A stretch of DNA of 64,000 nt, taken from the NCBI GenBank assembly GCA_003676145.1, contig NAUB01000019.1, positions 62,001-126,000 of the forward strand. The letters run 5' to 3'. Positions 51,887 to 61,196 of the stretch are shown here, piece after piece. Each line of letters opens with the position of its first letter. The first letter of the stretch is position 1. The position numbers and the translations under genes are program-made. The DNA is from a gamma proteobacterium symbiont of Stewartia floridana. GTDB lineage: Bacteria > Pseudomonadota > Gammaproteobacteria > Chromatiales > Chromatiaceae. The notes beneath the pieces were generated by a model. It was not told where the DNA came from, did no database searches, and saw only the letters and a list, made by a program, of their open reading frames with translations.

Positions 51887-53083
51887 TTACAACCCTGCCA
51901 GGATCTCAATGATCCGATTCATATCGGTTTCACGCACATAGGCATGTGTAGGCAGTGTCACAATCTGCAGTGCTACTGTTTCTGCTGCAGGGCATCTCCG
52001 CTCACCAACCAGATGACCCTCTATTTCAGTAACAGAGCTCAATGACTTTGGATATGAAGCCGATATACCGTACTCACGAAACCCTTCAAGCAACTCACGA
52101 CGTTGATTCTCATCATGGACCAGCAGAGGGTATCTCAGATAGGCCGGTTCCGTTTGTGCCAGGCGATCTATTTTGGTTATCGACTGATTGGATTGCAGCG
52201 CCTCATCATAGTAGAAACCATGCCGGGCTCTTGACTGGGTGATCTGGTCGATCCTGTTGAACTGAGCTGTTGCTAATGATGAGAGAAAAGCTGGATACTG
52301 GCTGACCTCGACATGCGTCTCAAAGCGGGTCTCTCCCAAACCTGAAAAACTGATATTGGCAGGCAGTTTATAGGCGTAAGGGTTGAGAAAAAAATAGTAG
52401 ATCACCACTTTCACGAACTCGATCAGCTGGCGTTTGAAACTCAGCGGATCGAGCTTCTCCACCTCCTTGGATAGCAACTCAGCCAGACCAGGATGGCTTG
52501 TTACTGCCAACCCGCCCTGTATCGATGTCACATTTTTACCTTTATCGAGACTCAAAATACCGGCATCACCAAAACTGCCCAGATAGCGCCCATCAATCTT
52601 TGCATTGAGTGACTGAGCCGCATCATCGATTAGCAGAATACCTTCGCTTTTCGCCAGTTTTTCCAGCATCGGCAGGTCATTTGGCAAACCGTAGAGATTG
52701 GCACTAACGATGCCAACAACCCGGGATAAGTCTATCTGGCGAAGCTGCTGCTCATCATAGGAGAGCGTCCTGGGGTCGATATCACAGAGACGGATCTTGA
52801 GCCCTGCATTGATTACCGAACTGGCAACCGAGTAACAGGTGTAGGCGGGAATGATCACCTCATCACGATCATTGCCACTGTTTTGACGCTTTACAGCTGC
52901 CAGTAGCGCCGTCATCGCACCCCGCCCAGTGGAAAAGAGGAATCCGGCATCCATTCCAAGCACTCCTTTTGCGAGCTGCAGCAAGGCCTCGGTTTGATTT
53001 CTCCCTGTGGCGACGTTAGCCAACCAACCGGCAAATTCAGAAAATTTGATTGGCGAGCCAGTTGGTGAGAGGTGTCTCATCAT
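51887..53083 (-). CDS. DegT/DnrJ/EryC1/StrS-type aminotransferase
   Basis: This 398-residue PLP enzyme of the sugar aminotransferase family has the N-terminal GAMTALLAAVK region, VIIPAYTCYSVASSVINAGLKIRLCDID and the cofactor-binding LLIDDAAQSLNAKIDG (about residue 153). The Schiff-base lysine lies in SLDKGKNVTSIQGG (about 182), so catalysis is possible. It probably places an amino group on a nucleotide-linked keto-sugar destined for the surface glycan. It begins nine bases after the stop of the FemAB-like gene, in one operon. The unusual amino-terminal 40 residues and lack of an adjacent dehydratase leave the substrate open. Confidence 0.87.
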   Translation of the reverse strand: MMRHLSPTGSPIKFSEFAGWLANVATGRNQTEALLQLAKGVLGMDAGFLFSTGRGAMTALLAAVKRQNSGNDRDEVIIPAYTCYSVASSVINAGLKIRLCDIDPRTLSYDEQQLRQIDLSRVVGIVSANLYGLPNDLPMLEKLAKSEGILLIDDAAQSLNAKIDGRYLGSFGDAGILSLDKGKNVTSIQGGLAVTSHPGLAELLSKEVEKLDPLSFKRQLIEFVKVVIYYFFLNPYAYKLPANISFSGLGETRFETHVEVSQYPAFLSSLATAQFNRIDQITQSRARHGFYYDEALQSNQSITKIDRLAQTEPAYLRYPLLVHDENQRRELLEGFREYGISASYPKSLSSVTEIEGHLVGERRCPAAETVALQIVTLPTHAYVRETDMNRIIEILAGL

Positions 53084-53092
53084 ATCGGGGTC

Positions 53093-54133
53093 CTAGGGAA
53101 TGCTCTTGGAGATCAGAGGCCCGATAAACCCGACGATCGGCAATGGCAGTTTTTTCCAGACATCGATTGCCAGTTTGAACTTGGCGTTATCAACATTCAG
53201 TTGTGGCATCTCAGACCCGTCCGGCATGTAGTATTGCCAATAGAGCTGCCTGGTTTCTGCATTCCATTTCTTCTTGAAGGCCTCGCCGGTTGAGTCGGCG
53301 GTTGAGCGCCCAAGATGAAAATTTACGTATCCCCCTTCACAACTGTCTTTGATCATCTCCCAATAGAGAGCATAGGTTGGCTGAAGCCTGCGATACTCCT
53401 TGACAGTACCCATCCACATCCCTTCGACAGTCTGCTTGTTGTATCCATTCATCGCCACACTGATCGGTTGACCATCCATGTAAACCGCAAATATCTTCAG
53501 GTCCTGTGGTGAAAAGCGTTGAAGCAGCGATTGAAAGTAACTTTTCTTGTAGAAAGGCGTCCCCAGATCCCGCCAGGAGTGGCTCATAACGTGATAAAAA
53601 TCATCGAGCAGTTCTGCATGACCGGAACGGATCTCAATATCATTCTTGTAGACCCGCCTGATATTGGTACGGTGTTTTGACTTGAAACCGGACCAGATCT
53701 TTTCATGGTCATCCTCAAGCTTGATCACCAGCGAAACTTTTTTGGTCGACTCCTCAAGCCCCAAAGGTGAACTCTTACTGGCCCGCATCTCCAGGTAGTC
53801 CACTTTCGACTCGTTTGCCAACTGCATTGCATATTTGACCAGATCGTTCTCTATTTCGATGCTGTCGGCACAGACACCACCGAAGTTAACAAACGGCATC
53901 GAGCACATGATTCGACCAAACAGTCTGCTGTTGATCGATACGATGGGCAGGACACCGTTGATCCGGCCCGCCTGACTGGAGGCGATCGAATAGACCTGAT
54001 GGCCAAAGTGGCTTTCGTTCAACTCCTGCCACTCGAAGCGCTGGTAGAAATTCCCATCGGGCGCATCAGCAAGATACTGATTCCATAATTCCCTGCTCTT
54101 TGATGTACTCGATAATCGCTGAATATCCGACAT
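53093..54133 (-). CDS. FemAB/GNAT-like acyl or aminoacyl transferase
   Basis: This 346-residue protein has two GNAT-like halves as in FemA/FemX and related proteins. WNQYLADAPDGNFYQRFEWQEL opens the first, KSKHRTNIRRVYKND marks the conserved helix between them, and YALYWEMIKDSCEGGYVNFHLGRSTADSTGEAFKKKWNAE ends the second. In Gram-positive cells such enzymes transfer amino acids from tRNA to peptidoglycan; in glycan loci of proteobacteria the acceptor is probably an amino sugar. Here it directly precedes the sugar aminotransferase gene, consistent with modification of the new amino group. It has no membrane segment. Confidence 0.85.
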   Translation of the reverse strand: MSDIQRLSSTSKSRELWNQYLADAPDGNFYQRFEWQELNESHFGHQVYSIASSQAGRINGVLPIVSINSRLFGRIMCSMPFVNFGGVCADSIEIENDLVKYAMQLANESKVDYLEMRASKSSPLGLEESTKKVSLVIKLEDDHEKIWSGFKSKHRTNIRRVYKNDIEIRSGHAELLDDFYHVMSHSWRDLGTPFYKKSYFQSLLQRFSPQDLKIFAVYMDGQPISVAMNGYNKQTVEGMWMGTVKEYRRLQPTYALYWEMIKDSCEGGYVNFHLGRSTADSTGEAFKKKWNAETRQLYWQYYMPDGSEMPQLNVDNAKFKLAIDVWKKLPLPIVGFIGPLISKSIP

Positions 54134-54302
54134 TAAACCTGATCCGATAAAATAATACGCTGTGCCGGCATTTTACAATGAAATCACACCACAGGCGCTA
54201 AACAATTTACTGATTCAAACAAGTTCACTGGCACCACAACGACCACCTGCCATTGCAGTCGATGCCATCTTTCTCACCAGCTTACCCAAGCTCTGTTAAG
54301 AG

Positions 54303-55511
54303 CTAATCCAATCGATTCAGCAGATTGGTGTTTATCCACTTTCTGCTCTCATAAAACCAGGGCCCCATATCCTTGAAACGTAATATTTCAAAACGTTGAC
54401 CGCGGCTCCAGGGTAACAGAATGGAGAGAATGGCCCTGAATCTTCCTGGGTGTTGTTCAGGCAGTTTCAGTGCTTCGCGCTTCTTCAACAGATACATCAG
54501 CAACAGATCCATATCCCCCCAGAACCAGCGGGTTTTCACCCCGGTTTTATACTCCGGAGGATCTTTTGGATCATCGGCTGACACCATGGAGAGCAGTATC
54601 TCGGGAAAATCCACGCCCGCATCGATCGCCAGCTGCAGGGATCCCCAGTATCGGCCGTTTATCTCCATGATATAGGCATCCCCGGTCGCCTCATCGATCT
54701 TGAACTCAACCATTGCCACCCCATGCCATCCCAGCGCAGTCAACAACTTCTGGCTGTACTCATCGACCTTAGGGTCGATCAAGCGACTCTCCCTGAGCAC
54801 GCTGACACCCCCTGAAGGGGGTTTTTCACGTAAGCGGGAGTGGGCAAATTTGGCAATACACCGACCTTTATCGAAGCAGTAGAAGGCTCCAGAGCCCACA
54901 CCGCTTATACGCTGCTGAAGGATTACCGGATAGACCTCCGGAACATACGCTTGCAATTTCCCAAGCAGCTCATCACGGTCTGCAGCATAGTCGACCGCCG
55001 TGGAGATCCAGCCAGTCGCAGACTTGACTCTGGAGCGGACCGGTTTCAAGACAACCGGATATTCAAGCCCGGCAGCGCGCACGCCCTGCTCCACATCGTC
55101 AATGGCGTTGATCACCAGCGACTGGGGCACCGGCATGCCGATCGACTTTGCCAGCTCCAGGATATAATTCTTGTCAGCCGCCGCATTGATCGCTTCATCA
55201 TCAGCGATCGGCAGACTGCAGCTCGATGGAAATCTCGCCCTGTGTTTCGAAACCAGCAACAGACAGACATCTGTAACCGGCATCAACACCTCAATCCCAA
55301 ACTGCTCAACCCTATCGATGAGAAATTCGACGAACGCTTCCGGCTCCTCGGCTGGATTGGGGTAGCTTATGCCAAGGTGACAATATTTTGAGGAGGACGC
55401 CAGCGACCTCTCGGATTCGGACCCGACAAAAACCTGATGCCCTTTGGCGCCAAGTGAGCGGGTTACCGCCAAGGCTGCTCTTGCGTATCCGTCAGTAACA
55501 AAAACCTTCAT
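54303..55511 (-). CDS. ATP-grasp domain protein
   Basis: This 402-residue enzyme has a pre-ATP-grasp Rossmann-like domain (MKVFVTDGYARAALAVTRSLGAKGHQVFVGS) and the ATP-grasp core (about residues 115-310). The core contains ADKNYILELAKSIGMPVPQSL, YPVVLKPVRSR and a metal-binding end GDAYIMEINGRYWGSLQLAID. Such proteins ligate a carboxylate to an amine or thiol using ATP, as carboxylate-amine ligases do. It lies between the deacetylase and FemAB-like genes, so it could add an amino acid or acyl group to the glycan or its precursor. Substrates cannot be read from sequence. Confidence 0.88.
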   Translation of the reverse strand: MKVFVTDGYARAALAVTRSLGAKGHQVFVGSESERSLASSSKYCHLGISYPNPAEEPEAFVEFLIDRVEQFGIEVLMPVTDVCLLLVSKHRARFPSSCSLPIADDEAINAAADKNYILELAKSIGMPVPQSLVINAIDDVEQGVRAAGLEYPVVLKPVRSRVKSATGWISTAVDYAADRDELLGKLQAYVPEVYPVILQQRISGVGSGAFYCFDKGRCIAKFAHSRLREKPPSGGVSVLRESRLIDPKVDEYSQKLLTALGWHGVAMVEFKIDEATGDAYIMEINGRYWGSLQLAIDAGVDFPEILLSMVSADDPKDPPEYKTGVKTRWFWGDMDLLLMYLLKKREALKLPEQHPGRFRAILSILLPWSRGQRFEILRFKDMGPWFYESRKWINTNLLNRLD

Positions 55512-55533
55512 TGTGAGGGACTGTTTACACCAA

Positions 55534-56544
55534 TTAAAAAATATTCAGGACCGTGCAGAGAAACAGAGGTTTACTGCTCGAATTATTGGTATGGATATTA
55601 AATCTGGGTAGCGCCATTGGGTTTGAATCCCTGCCAACATAGCCTCTGCTGATCGTGAACCCAAGCCGGAATCCCGACTCATCGACAATCTTTTCGATGG
55701 CTGAATTGCAGTTGCCATTCGGATAAGCGATTGTATCGACCTCCTTGCCTGTCTTCTGCTTGATCAGAGTTCTGGATTCAACGATCTCATGCCTGGCCTC
55801 ATCCAACTCGATCTGGGTTAGAATCCGGTGACTCAAAGCATGAGAGCCAAAGCTGATGCCCTGTTTGCTTAGCTGATTGATCTGCTGCCAATCCATGTAG
55901 GCGTCCGACTTCATGTCAATGGCATTCTGTTGTTGATGCGCCCTCAATCGATCAAGGATCTGGTAGATCTCCGTGTAGGGTTTGGCCTTAAGCTGTGTTA
56001 CCGCACTGCGCAACAGTGCTTTACCGGCGCCCGCTTCAATACCGGCGAGTTCCATCAGTAACGATCTATCCGATTCCGCTTCACTCTCATTCAATTGAGT
56101 CAGTCTGGCAAGCATCTCCTCCTGCCAAAACACCTCACCACTGCCGATATAGTTATAGGGCAGAAAGATGGTTGCCGGCACACCCTCATCGGATAGCGCC
56201 GACCTGGCATGCTGAAAATTATCCTGCCAACCATCATCGAAAGTGACTAGCAGACTGTTGCCAGACATCGGTTGCTTATCCAGCAGGATTGCCTGTAACT
56301 CCTGCATATCGATGATGTGAAACTCATCCTTCAACCATTTCAGATGCTTCCGAAACAGCCCACTCTCAGTGATGATTGCATCTGCCGAGTTTGTTTTCGC
56401 CGCCTGGGCATCCGGCAGAATACGATGGTAGGCCAGCACACAGACACGATCACGAAGCCGGTTGTTCTTAATCAGTGACAACAGACCGGAATAGTGGAGC
56501 GAGTAGGCAATTAAGATCTTTATGGCATTCTTGATCAGTCGCAT
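55534..56544 (-). CDS. polysaccharide deacetylase family protein
   Basis: This 336-residue NodB-homology protein has VCVLAYHRILPDAQ near residue 31 and the metal-binding LLVTFDDGWQDNFQHAR near residue 99. The SFGSHALSHRILTQIELDEARHEI segment near 220 carries the two His ligands, and IAYPNGNCNS near 260 completes the barrel, so the deacetylase active site looks complete. It removes N-acetyl groups from amino sugars and could expose amines for the downstream FemAB/ATP-grasp enzymes. The frame is open 53 codons upstream to 56703, but the ATG at 56544 begins the family's usual N-terminus. The ATP-grasp gene starts 22 bases after its stop. Confidence 0.88.
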   Translation of the reverse strand: MRLIKNAIKILIAYSLHYSGLLSLIKNNRLRDRVCVLAYHRILPDAQAAKTNSADAIITESGLFRKHLKWLKDEFHIIDMQELQAILLDKQPMSGNSLLVTFDDGWQDNFQHARSALSDEGVPATIFLPYNYIGSGEVFWQEEMLARLTQLNESEAESDRSLLMELAGIEAGAGKALLRSAVTQLKAKPYTEIYQILDRLRAHQQQNAIDMKSDAYMDWQQINQLSKQGISFGSHALSHRILTQIELDEARHEIVESRTLIKQKTGKEVDTIAYPNGNCNSAIEKIVDESGFRLGFTISRGYVGRDSNPMALPRFNIHTNNSSSKPLFLCTVLNIF

Positions 56545-57313
56545 ATTATCTTGGTTTATACGTTGAGAGCCTTGTCCGGGCCGGTCTCCACCAAGCCCCG
56601 TTAAGACGAATTCAAGTGGCCCAAATAGTCTGGCCCGAAATGGTTGTATCAGCAATTCCAGCAACAGATCACAGCGAACCCCTCTTTCAATGCAAAGACT
56701 CATAATCAGAAACGCTCTGATTCGCCAGCATGGTGTCCGCTTTTGATTCGTTCAGGGCTTGCTTGAGCCCCTGAACACGAAATACTTAGTTGCCGGGTTG
56801 ATAACAACCCATACCCTAGCATTATCGGTTGCGCATTTATAATCCTTTAGGGTGTTTGAGAATAGGGAATATTACCCCTCGACGACAGATCCGTTTCAGC
56901 TGCCGCCCCGCCACACAAGGCTCCTGTTCCAGCAGAAACTCAATCGAACCAAGCAGCACTAATTTCCACATTTACAATAGGTTACTCTATATTCGACCGA
57001 CCAATGCCCGACTCTGGCAGAGAGACAAGCTCAACCCAACCCAATCAACCACCACAGGCTCTATCGGCTCATCGTGTGAGCAAACTGTGCAACAGCCGGT
57101 CCAGCTGCCTAAACTTTCTAAACAATCAACCTTCAGGACGATCCTTGGGCATCTCGCTCACTGTCGAACTCTCACCACAACGATATACATCGGGTTTATT
57201 CGTCAGAAACGTGACTGCCTGTCGGCCACGTGAGACAAACTCATATCGCTGATTCGCTGGATGCATGTATAATCAGCTGTTTTTTGGACCATTGAACAAT
57301 CGGCTTCCAGCGC
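56545..57313. other. 770-base gap with hairpins and the aroG leader
   Basis: No gene can be supported. Two hairpins lie side by side: AATCAGA/TCTGATT at 56704-56722 (perfect 7-base-pair stem) and GTTCAGGGCT/AGCCCCTGAAC at 56750-56776 (11-base arm with one bulge); neither is followed by a T-run on either strand. The rest is of mixed composition with a CA-rich strand from 57000 to 57180. It must hold the promoters of the glycan operon (minus) and aroG (plus). Confidence 0.5.
57268..57273 (+). promoter_or_regulatory. possible -10 element of aroG
   Basis: A consensus TATAAT stands about 40 bases before the aroG ATG. The -35 region at the right distance (ATCGCT) is a poor match, so confidence is limited. 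I see no TyrR-type or attenuator structure between it and the gene. Confidence 0.4.
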
Positions 57314-58378
57314 ATGAAACAAACTGACGATCTCCGCATCAAAGCCATCAAGGAACTCACTCCTCCGGCTCAGATACACCAGGAACTGCCCATCACTGAA
57401 AAGGCCTCGAATACCGTATTTGATGCCCGTCGGGAGATTCACCGGATTCTACATGGTGAGGATGACCGCCTGCTGGTGATCATCGGGCCCTGCTCGGTGC
57501 ACGACCCTGAGGCTGCCCTCGATTACGCCAGCAGACTGCAGCCACTGCGGGAATCCCTGAAGGATGACCTGGAGATCGTGATGCGGGTCTATTTCGAAAA
57601 ACCACGTACAACCGTGGGATGGAAGGGACTGATCAACGATCCGACCCTGGATGACCGCTTCGAAATCAACTCCGGACTGCGCCTGGCCAGAAAACTGCTT
57701 TTGAATATCAATGACCTCGGTGTTCCGGCTGGAACCGAGTATCTGGATCTGATAAGTCCCCAATATATTGCCGACCTGATCAGTTGGGGAGCGATCGGAG
57801 CGCGCACCACCGAGAGCCAGGCTCACAGGGAGCTGGCTTCAGGCCTCTCCTGCCCGGTAGGCTTCAAGAACGCCACCAACGGCAGCATGCGGGTGGCTAT
57901 GGATGCGATCCGCTCCTCATCCCGCCCACACCACTTTCTCTCGGTGACCAAAGAGGGTAATTCCGCCATCTTCTCCACCCACGGCAATCCCGACTGTCAT
58001 GTGATCCTGAGGGGCGGCAGCCGCCCGAACTACGATTCGGAGAGTATCAATATCGCCGCGGATGAGATGGAGAGCAATGGCTTGAAACCCCGCTTGATGG
58101 TCGATTTCAGCCATGCCAACAGCCGCAAACAACACCCCCGCCAACTGCTGGTTGGACGTGATGTGGCTAGCCAGATCGCCCGTGGCGACAATCGCATCAT
58201 GGGCGCAATGATTGAAAGTTTCCTGACCGCCGGTCGACAAGATAGAGTTGAAGGGGAAACCCTGACCTATGGTCAAAGCATTACCGACGCCTGCATCAGC
58301 TGGGATGACAGTGTGCCACTGCTGAATACACTGGCCGAAGCAGTCAGGCAGCGACGCCAGAGCGGCAAGGCCACATAG
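57314..58378 (+). CDS. aroG: 3-deoxy-7-phosphoheptulonate synthase (DAHP synthase)
   Basis: This 354-residue class I-alpha DAHP synthase condenses phosphoenolpyruvate and erythrose 4-phosphate, the first step of aromatic amino acid biosynthesis. It shows LLVIIGPCSVHDPEAALDYA (metal-binding Cys, about residue 61), MRVYFEKPRTTVGWKGLINDP (PEP site), SWGAIGARTTESQAHRELASGLSCPVGFKNATNG, and MVDFSHANSRK with the His and later EGETLTYGQSITDACI. The 40-residue N-terminal extension typical of feedback-regulated AroF/G/H is present; which amino acid inhibits it cannot be told. Confidence 0.95.
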   Translation: MKQTDDLRIKAIKELTPPAQIHQELPITEKASNTVFDARREIHRILHGEDDRLLVIIGPCSVHDPEAALDYASRLQPLRESLKDDLEIVMRVYFEKPRTTVGWKGLINDPTLDDRFEINSGLRLARKLLLNINDLGVPAGTEYLDLISPQYIADLISWGAIGARTTESQAHRELASGLSCPVGFKNATNGSMRVAMDAIRSSSRPHHFLSVTKEGNSAIFSTHGNPDCHVILRGGSRPNYDSESINIAADEMESNGLKPRLMVDFSHANSRKQHPRQLLVGRDVASQIARGDNRIMGAMIESFLTAGRQDRVEGETLTYGQSITDACISWDDSVPLLNTLAEAVRQRRQSGKAT

Positions 58379-58494
58379 AAACAGCGGGATTGCCTGCAGA
58401 AGTCGCTGTGGCGCTGAATATGGAACGGAGTTGACGGGCGGTAATCATACAGGCTATGAAACAGATAAACGCATTGGTATCAGGATAGTACGGT

Positions 58495-60576
58495 ATGCCC
58501 GAAGAAGCGATTGAGTTACTGGTTTTAGGAAATACAACCCCGGAAGTAGAAACCTGCCTGGACTCCCTGCGAAACAGTGGCACACCGGCCCATGCGATTC
58601 GCATCGATCACGATGCCGATCAGCTGGCCGAACAACTGAAGAAAAAACACCCGCTGGATCTGCTGATCTATACAGTCGAAGCCGACGCTCTGGAGGTCAA
58701 CCAACTGCTTGCCCTATTGGGCGTTACCAGCTCTGCCACCCCGGTGATCGGTGTCAGTGACGAAGCCAATGACGAGCTGCGAATCTCGCTGATGAAACAG
58801 GGCATTGCAGACCTGGTTGAACGTAAAAATTTCGACCACCTGGTTCAGGTCATCCTGCGAGAGTATAAATATCTCAATATCGCGCGGCGACTGCAGTCGA
58901 TTGAGCACCAACTGGAAGAGGCTGAGGAGCGCTGTGACGCTCTGACCGAGAGTTCCAGGGATGCGATCGCCTATGTCCACGAAGGGATGCATGTGACTGC
59001 CAATCGCGCCTATCTGGAGCTGTTCGGACTGGCCAGCGAGGAGGAGATCGAAGGGCTTCCAATCATGGATATGATCGCCCCTTCCGAACACGCCGGTTTC
59101 AAGAAAGTGCTGCGTAAACTCAGTGCTGACAGTGAACACTCCAGTGAAATGAAAACCACCTGCCTGCGCAGCGATGGTGCCGAGTTCAGTGCGGAACTCC
59201 ACTTCACACCCGCAAGCATCGATGGTGAGCCCTGCACCCAGGTGGTGTTTCGCGACCAATCGATCACTCGGGAGGTCGAAGAGAAACTGCGCCTGTTGAG
59301 TACCCAGGATGTTCAGACAGGACTCTACAACCGCCAATACTTCCTCAACCAGCTCGAAGAGGAGGTCAGACGCAGCCGACCCTCCGGCACGAAAGGCAAT
59401 ACCCTGTACTACGTCACGCTGGACAATTTCACAGAAATTCGCAGCAAGACAGGCATCAAAGCCAGCGATTCGTTACTTTTGGAGATTGCCGGTCTACTGC
59501 GTAAGACAGTTGCAAGCCAGGAGGTTCTGGCCAGGTTCGGGGATCACACTTTCACCATACTCTCTCAAGAGACTGAACCGGAAAGCGCCGAACAGAGCGC
59601 AAAAAGGATCTGTGATGCCATTGAGAGCAACAAACAGTCAGATCAGGAGATCCAGGCCACTTGCAGTATTGGTGTGGTGTTCTGCTCTGAAGAGTTCTCC
59701 ACGGGCAACGATTTCATCACCCATGCCTATCAAGCCTGTGAAGTGGCTCGTTCGAAAGGGGGTAACAGCTACTATATTGCCGAGGAGCCGATTCCGGCTG
59801 CCGAAAGCGGCACCTCGGGCGAGGCCGATCTCTCCGCACTGATTCGATTTGCCTTCGATAACGATAAATTCCAACTTGCCTATCAACCCATCGTCAGCCT
59901 GCATGGCGACACCCGGGAAAACTACGCGGTCACCCTGCGACTGCTCGACGAACAACAGGAGGAGATTCAACCGGACCACTTCCTGAGTAAGATCGAGGAG
60001 ATGGCTCGTATGCACGAGCTGGACAGATGGGTCATTAAAAATGCCATCGACGAACTGGCGAAACAGCGTAAGCAGGGTAAAAAGATCAATTTTCTGGTGA
60101 ATATCTCCGGCAGCTCTCTGGATGATGAGACCCTGCTGCTGTTTGTCTGCGATTGCCTGAGGGACTATGAAGCCAAGGGCTCATGGATAACTTTTCAGTT
60201 CGATGATGGTGAGGCAAGAAGTCATCTGCAGAAGCTGAAGAAGTTCGCTGAAGGATTGAAAAAGATCAAATGCAAAACCTGTATCGACCATTTCGGACTG
60301 GCGAAAAAGCCCGAAGCGATACTCAGCAGCTTTCCTCTCGATTTCGTGCAGTTCCACAGCTCATTTTTGAGTGATCTGTCTGAAAATCAGGATAAACAGG
60401 ACAAGCTGAATCATCTGAACGAACTGGTTCAAGCGGAAGATATCAAGACCATCGCCTCCGGGGTGGAGGAAGCAGGCAGCCTGGCGATACTCTGGTCGAT
60501 CGGAATCAACTATATTCGGGGATACTTCATCCAGGAGCCATCAGACTCCATCGACTACGATTTCAACAGTGACTGA
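58495..60576 (+). CDS. FimX-like protein with degenerate GGDEF and EAL domains
   Basis: This 693-residue protein has a receiver-like N-terminus (ELLVLGNTTPEVETCLDSL, about 1-125, without an obvious phospho-acceptor), a PAS domain (about 145-265), a GGDEF domain (about 275-430) and an EAL domain (about 445-690). Both enzymatic signatures are lost: GGDEF reads GDHTF (RFGDHTF, about 349) and EAL reads VTL (NYAVTLRLL, about 480). The architecture and degeneracy match FimX, a high-affinity c-di-GMP receptor that controls type IV pilus twitching in Pseudomonas and Xanthomonas. It should therefore be a receptor rather than an enzyme. It starts after GGATAGTACGGT. Confidence 0.87.
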   Translation: MPEEAIELLVLGNTTPEVETCLDSLRNSGTPAHAIRIDHDADQLAEQLKKKHPLDLLIYTVEADALEVNQLLALLGVTSSATPVIGVSDEANDELRISLMKQGIADLVERKNFDHLVQVILREYKYLNIARRLQSIEHQLEEAEERCDALTESSRDAIAYVHEGMHVTANRAYLELFGLASEEEIEGLPIMDMIAPSEHAGFKKVLRKLSADSEHSSEMKTTCLRSDGAEFSAELHFTPASIDGEPCTQVVFRDQSITREVEEKLRLLSTQDVQTGLYNRQYFLNQLEEEVRRSRPSGTKGNTLYYVTLDNFTEIRSKTGIKASDSLLLEIAGLLRKTVASQEVLARFGDHTFTILSQETEPESAEQSAKRICDAIESNKQSDQEIQATCSIGVVFCSEEFSTGNDFITHAYQACEVARSKGGNSYYIAEEPIPAAESGTSGEADLSALIRFAFDNDKFQLAYQPIVSLHGDTRENYAVTLRLLDEQQEEIQPDHFLSKIEEMARMHELDRWVIKNAIDELAKQRKQGKKINFLVNISGSSLDDETLLLFVCDCLRDYEAKGSWITFQFDDGEARSHLQKLKKFAEGLKKIKCKTCIDHFGLAKKPEAILSSFPLDFVQFHSSFLSDLSENQDKQDKLNHLNELVQAEDIKTIASGVEEAGSLAILWSIGINYIRGYFIQEPSDSIDYDFNSD

Positions 60577-60620
60577 GGTTGTCAGCGATCGCCCCTGATC
60601 CTCGCCAATCACAGGGCCAT

Positions 60621-60643
60621 TAAAAAAGGCGCCGCAGCGCCTT
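60621..60643 (-). terminator. Rho-independent terminator after the 173-residue protein gene
   Basis: On the minus strand AAGGCGC-TGCG-GCGCCTT is a perfect 7-base-pair stem with a tetraloop, followed by a T-run. It lies about 30 bases after the stop of the minus-strand gene and 45 bases beyond the stop of the convergent FimX-like gene. Confidence 0.88.
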
Positions 60644-60674
60644 CCTCAACCACTCGCCCAGACAGGCCGGACAT

Positions 60675-61196
60675 CTACCAGGGCATAAAATTGTTCCAAA
60701 AAGTCATCGGTCGGGAGACATCATGAATATTGTGATTCATGCTGTGCATTCCCCGCTGAATGCTGTAGGTGGAGTGGGTGATATTCTTCATCGACTCATT
60801 CATGTCGTTCATGCTGGTCAGCATCGGTTCAAGCGCTCTCACGTCATGAGCCATGGAATCGACACTCACAGCCATAGTGCGTACGTTCGCCGAGAGCTGG
60901 CCAACACTGTCAGTCATGGTCATCAGATTACTCGACATGACATTCATGTTCGAGTCAACGCTGAGCGCCAGAAAGTGAACATCCTTGGCCAAACTGAAGA
61001 TCAGGTAGAAGCCGTAGGCGGCCAGCAGAATGAAGGCGAAAAGAGATGGGTAGACGATCAGTTCCCAGCGCCTGGCACTGGTCTCAAACGCCTGAGAAAG
61101 ACGGTCCATCGAGGACTGATTTTCACTTACTTCCCGGTCAATATCCGTTTTAACAGAAGGGTCGTTAAGGGTTTTATCGTCATATTTATCTGTCAT
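60675..61196 (-). CDS. single-membrane-span coiled-coil hypothetical protein
   Basis: I do not recognise this 173-residue protein. A charged N-terminal region (about 40 residues) precedes one membrane helix (IVYPSLFAFILLAAYGFYLIFSLA, about 47-70). A long periplasmic or cytoplasmic helical stretch follows with regularly spaced Met, Ser and Asn (SSNLMTMTDSVGQLSANVRTMAVSVDSMAHDVRAL), like a methyl-accepting-type or tethering coiled coil. The end is MTFWNNFMPW. It is monocistronic with its own terminator. The pattern suggests a membrane-anchored rod, perhaps a scaffold; no function can be given. Confidence 0.78.
   Translation of the reverse strand: MTDKYDDKTLNDPSVKTDIDREVSENQSSMDRLSQAFETSARRWELIVYPSLFAFILLAAYGFYLIFSLAKDVHFLALSVDSNMNVMSSNLMTMTDSVGQLSANVRTMAVSVDSMAHDVRALEPMLTSMNDMNESMKNITHSTYSIQRGMHSMNHNIHDVSRPMTFWNNFMPW

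Noticed and set aside
56545-56703. 53-codon extension of the polysaccharide deacetylase
   Set aside because: The family normally starts close to the first membrane-like helix at 56544; the added residues are Arg/Leu/Gly-rich and have no clear ribosome site.
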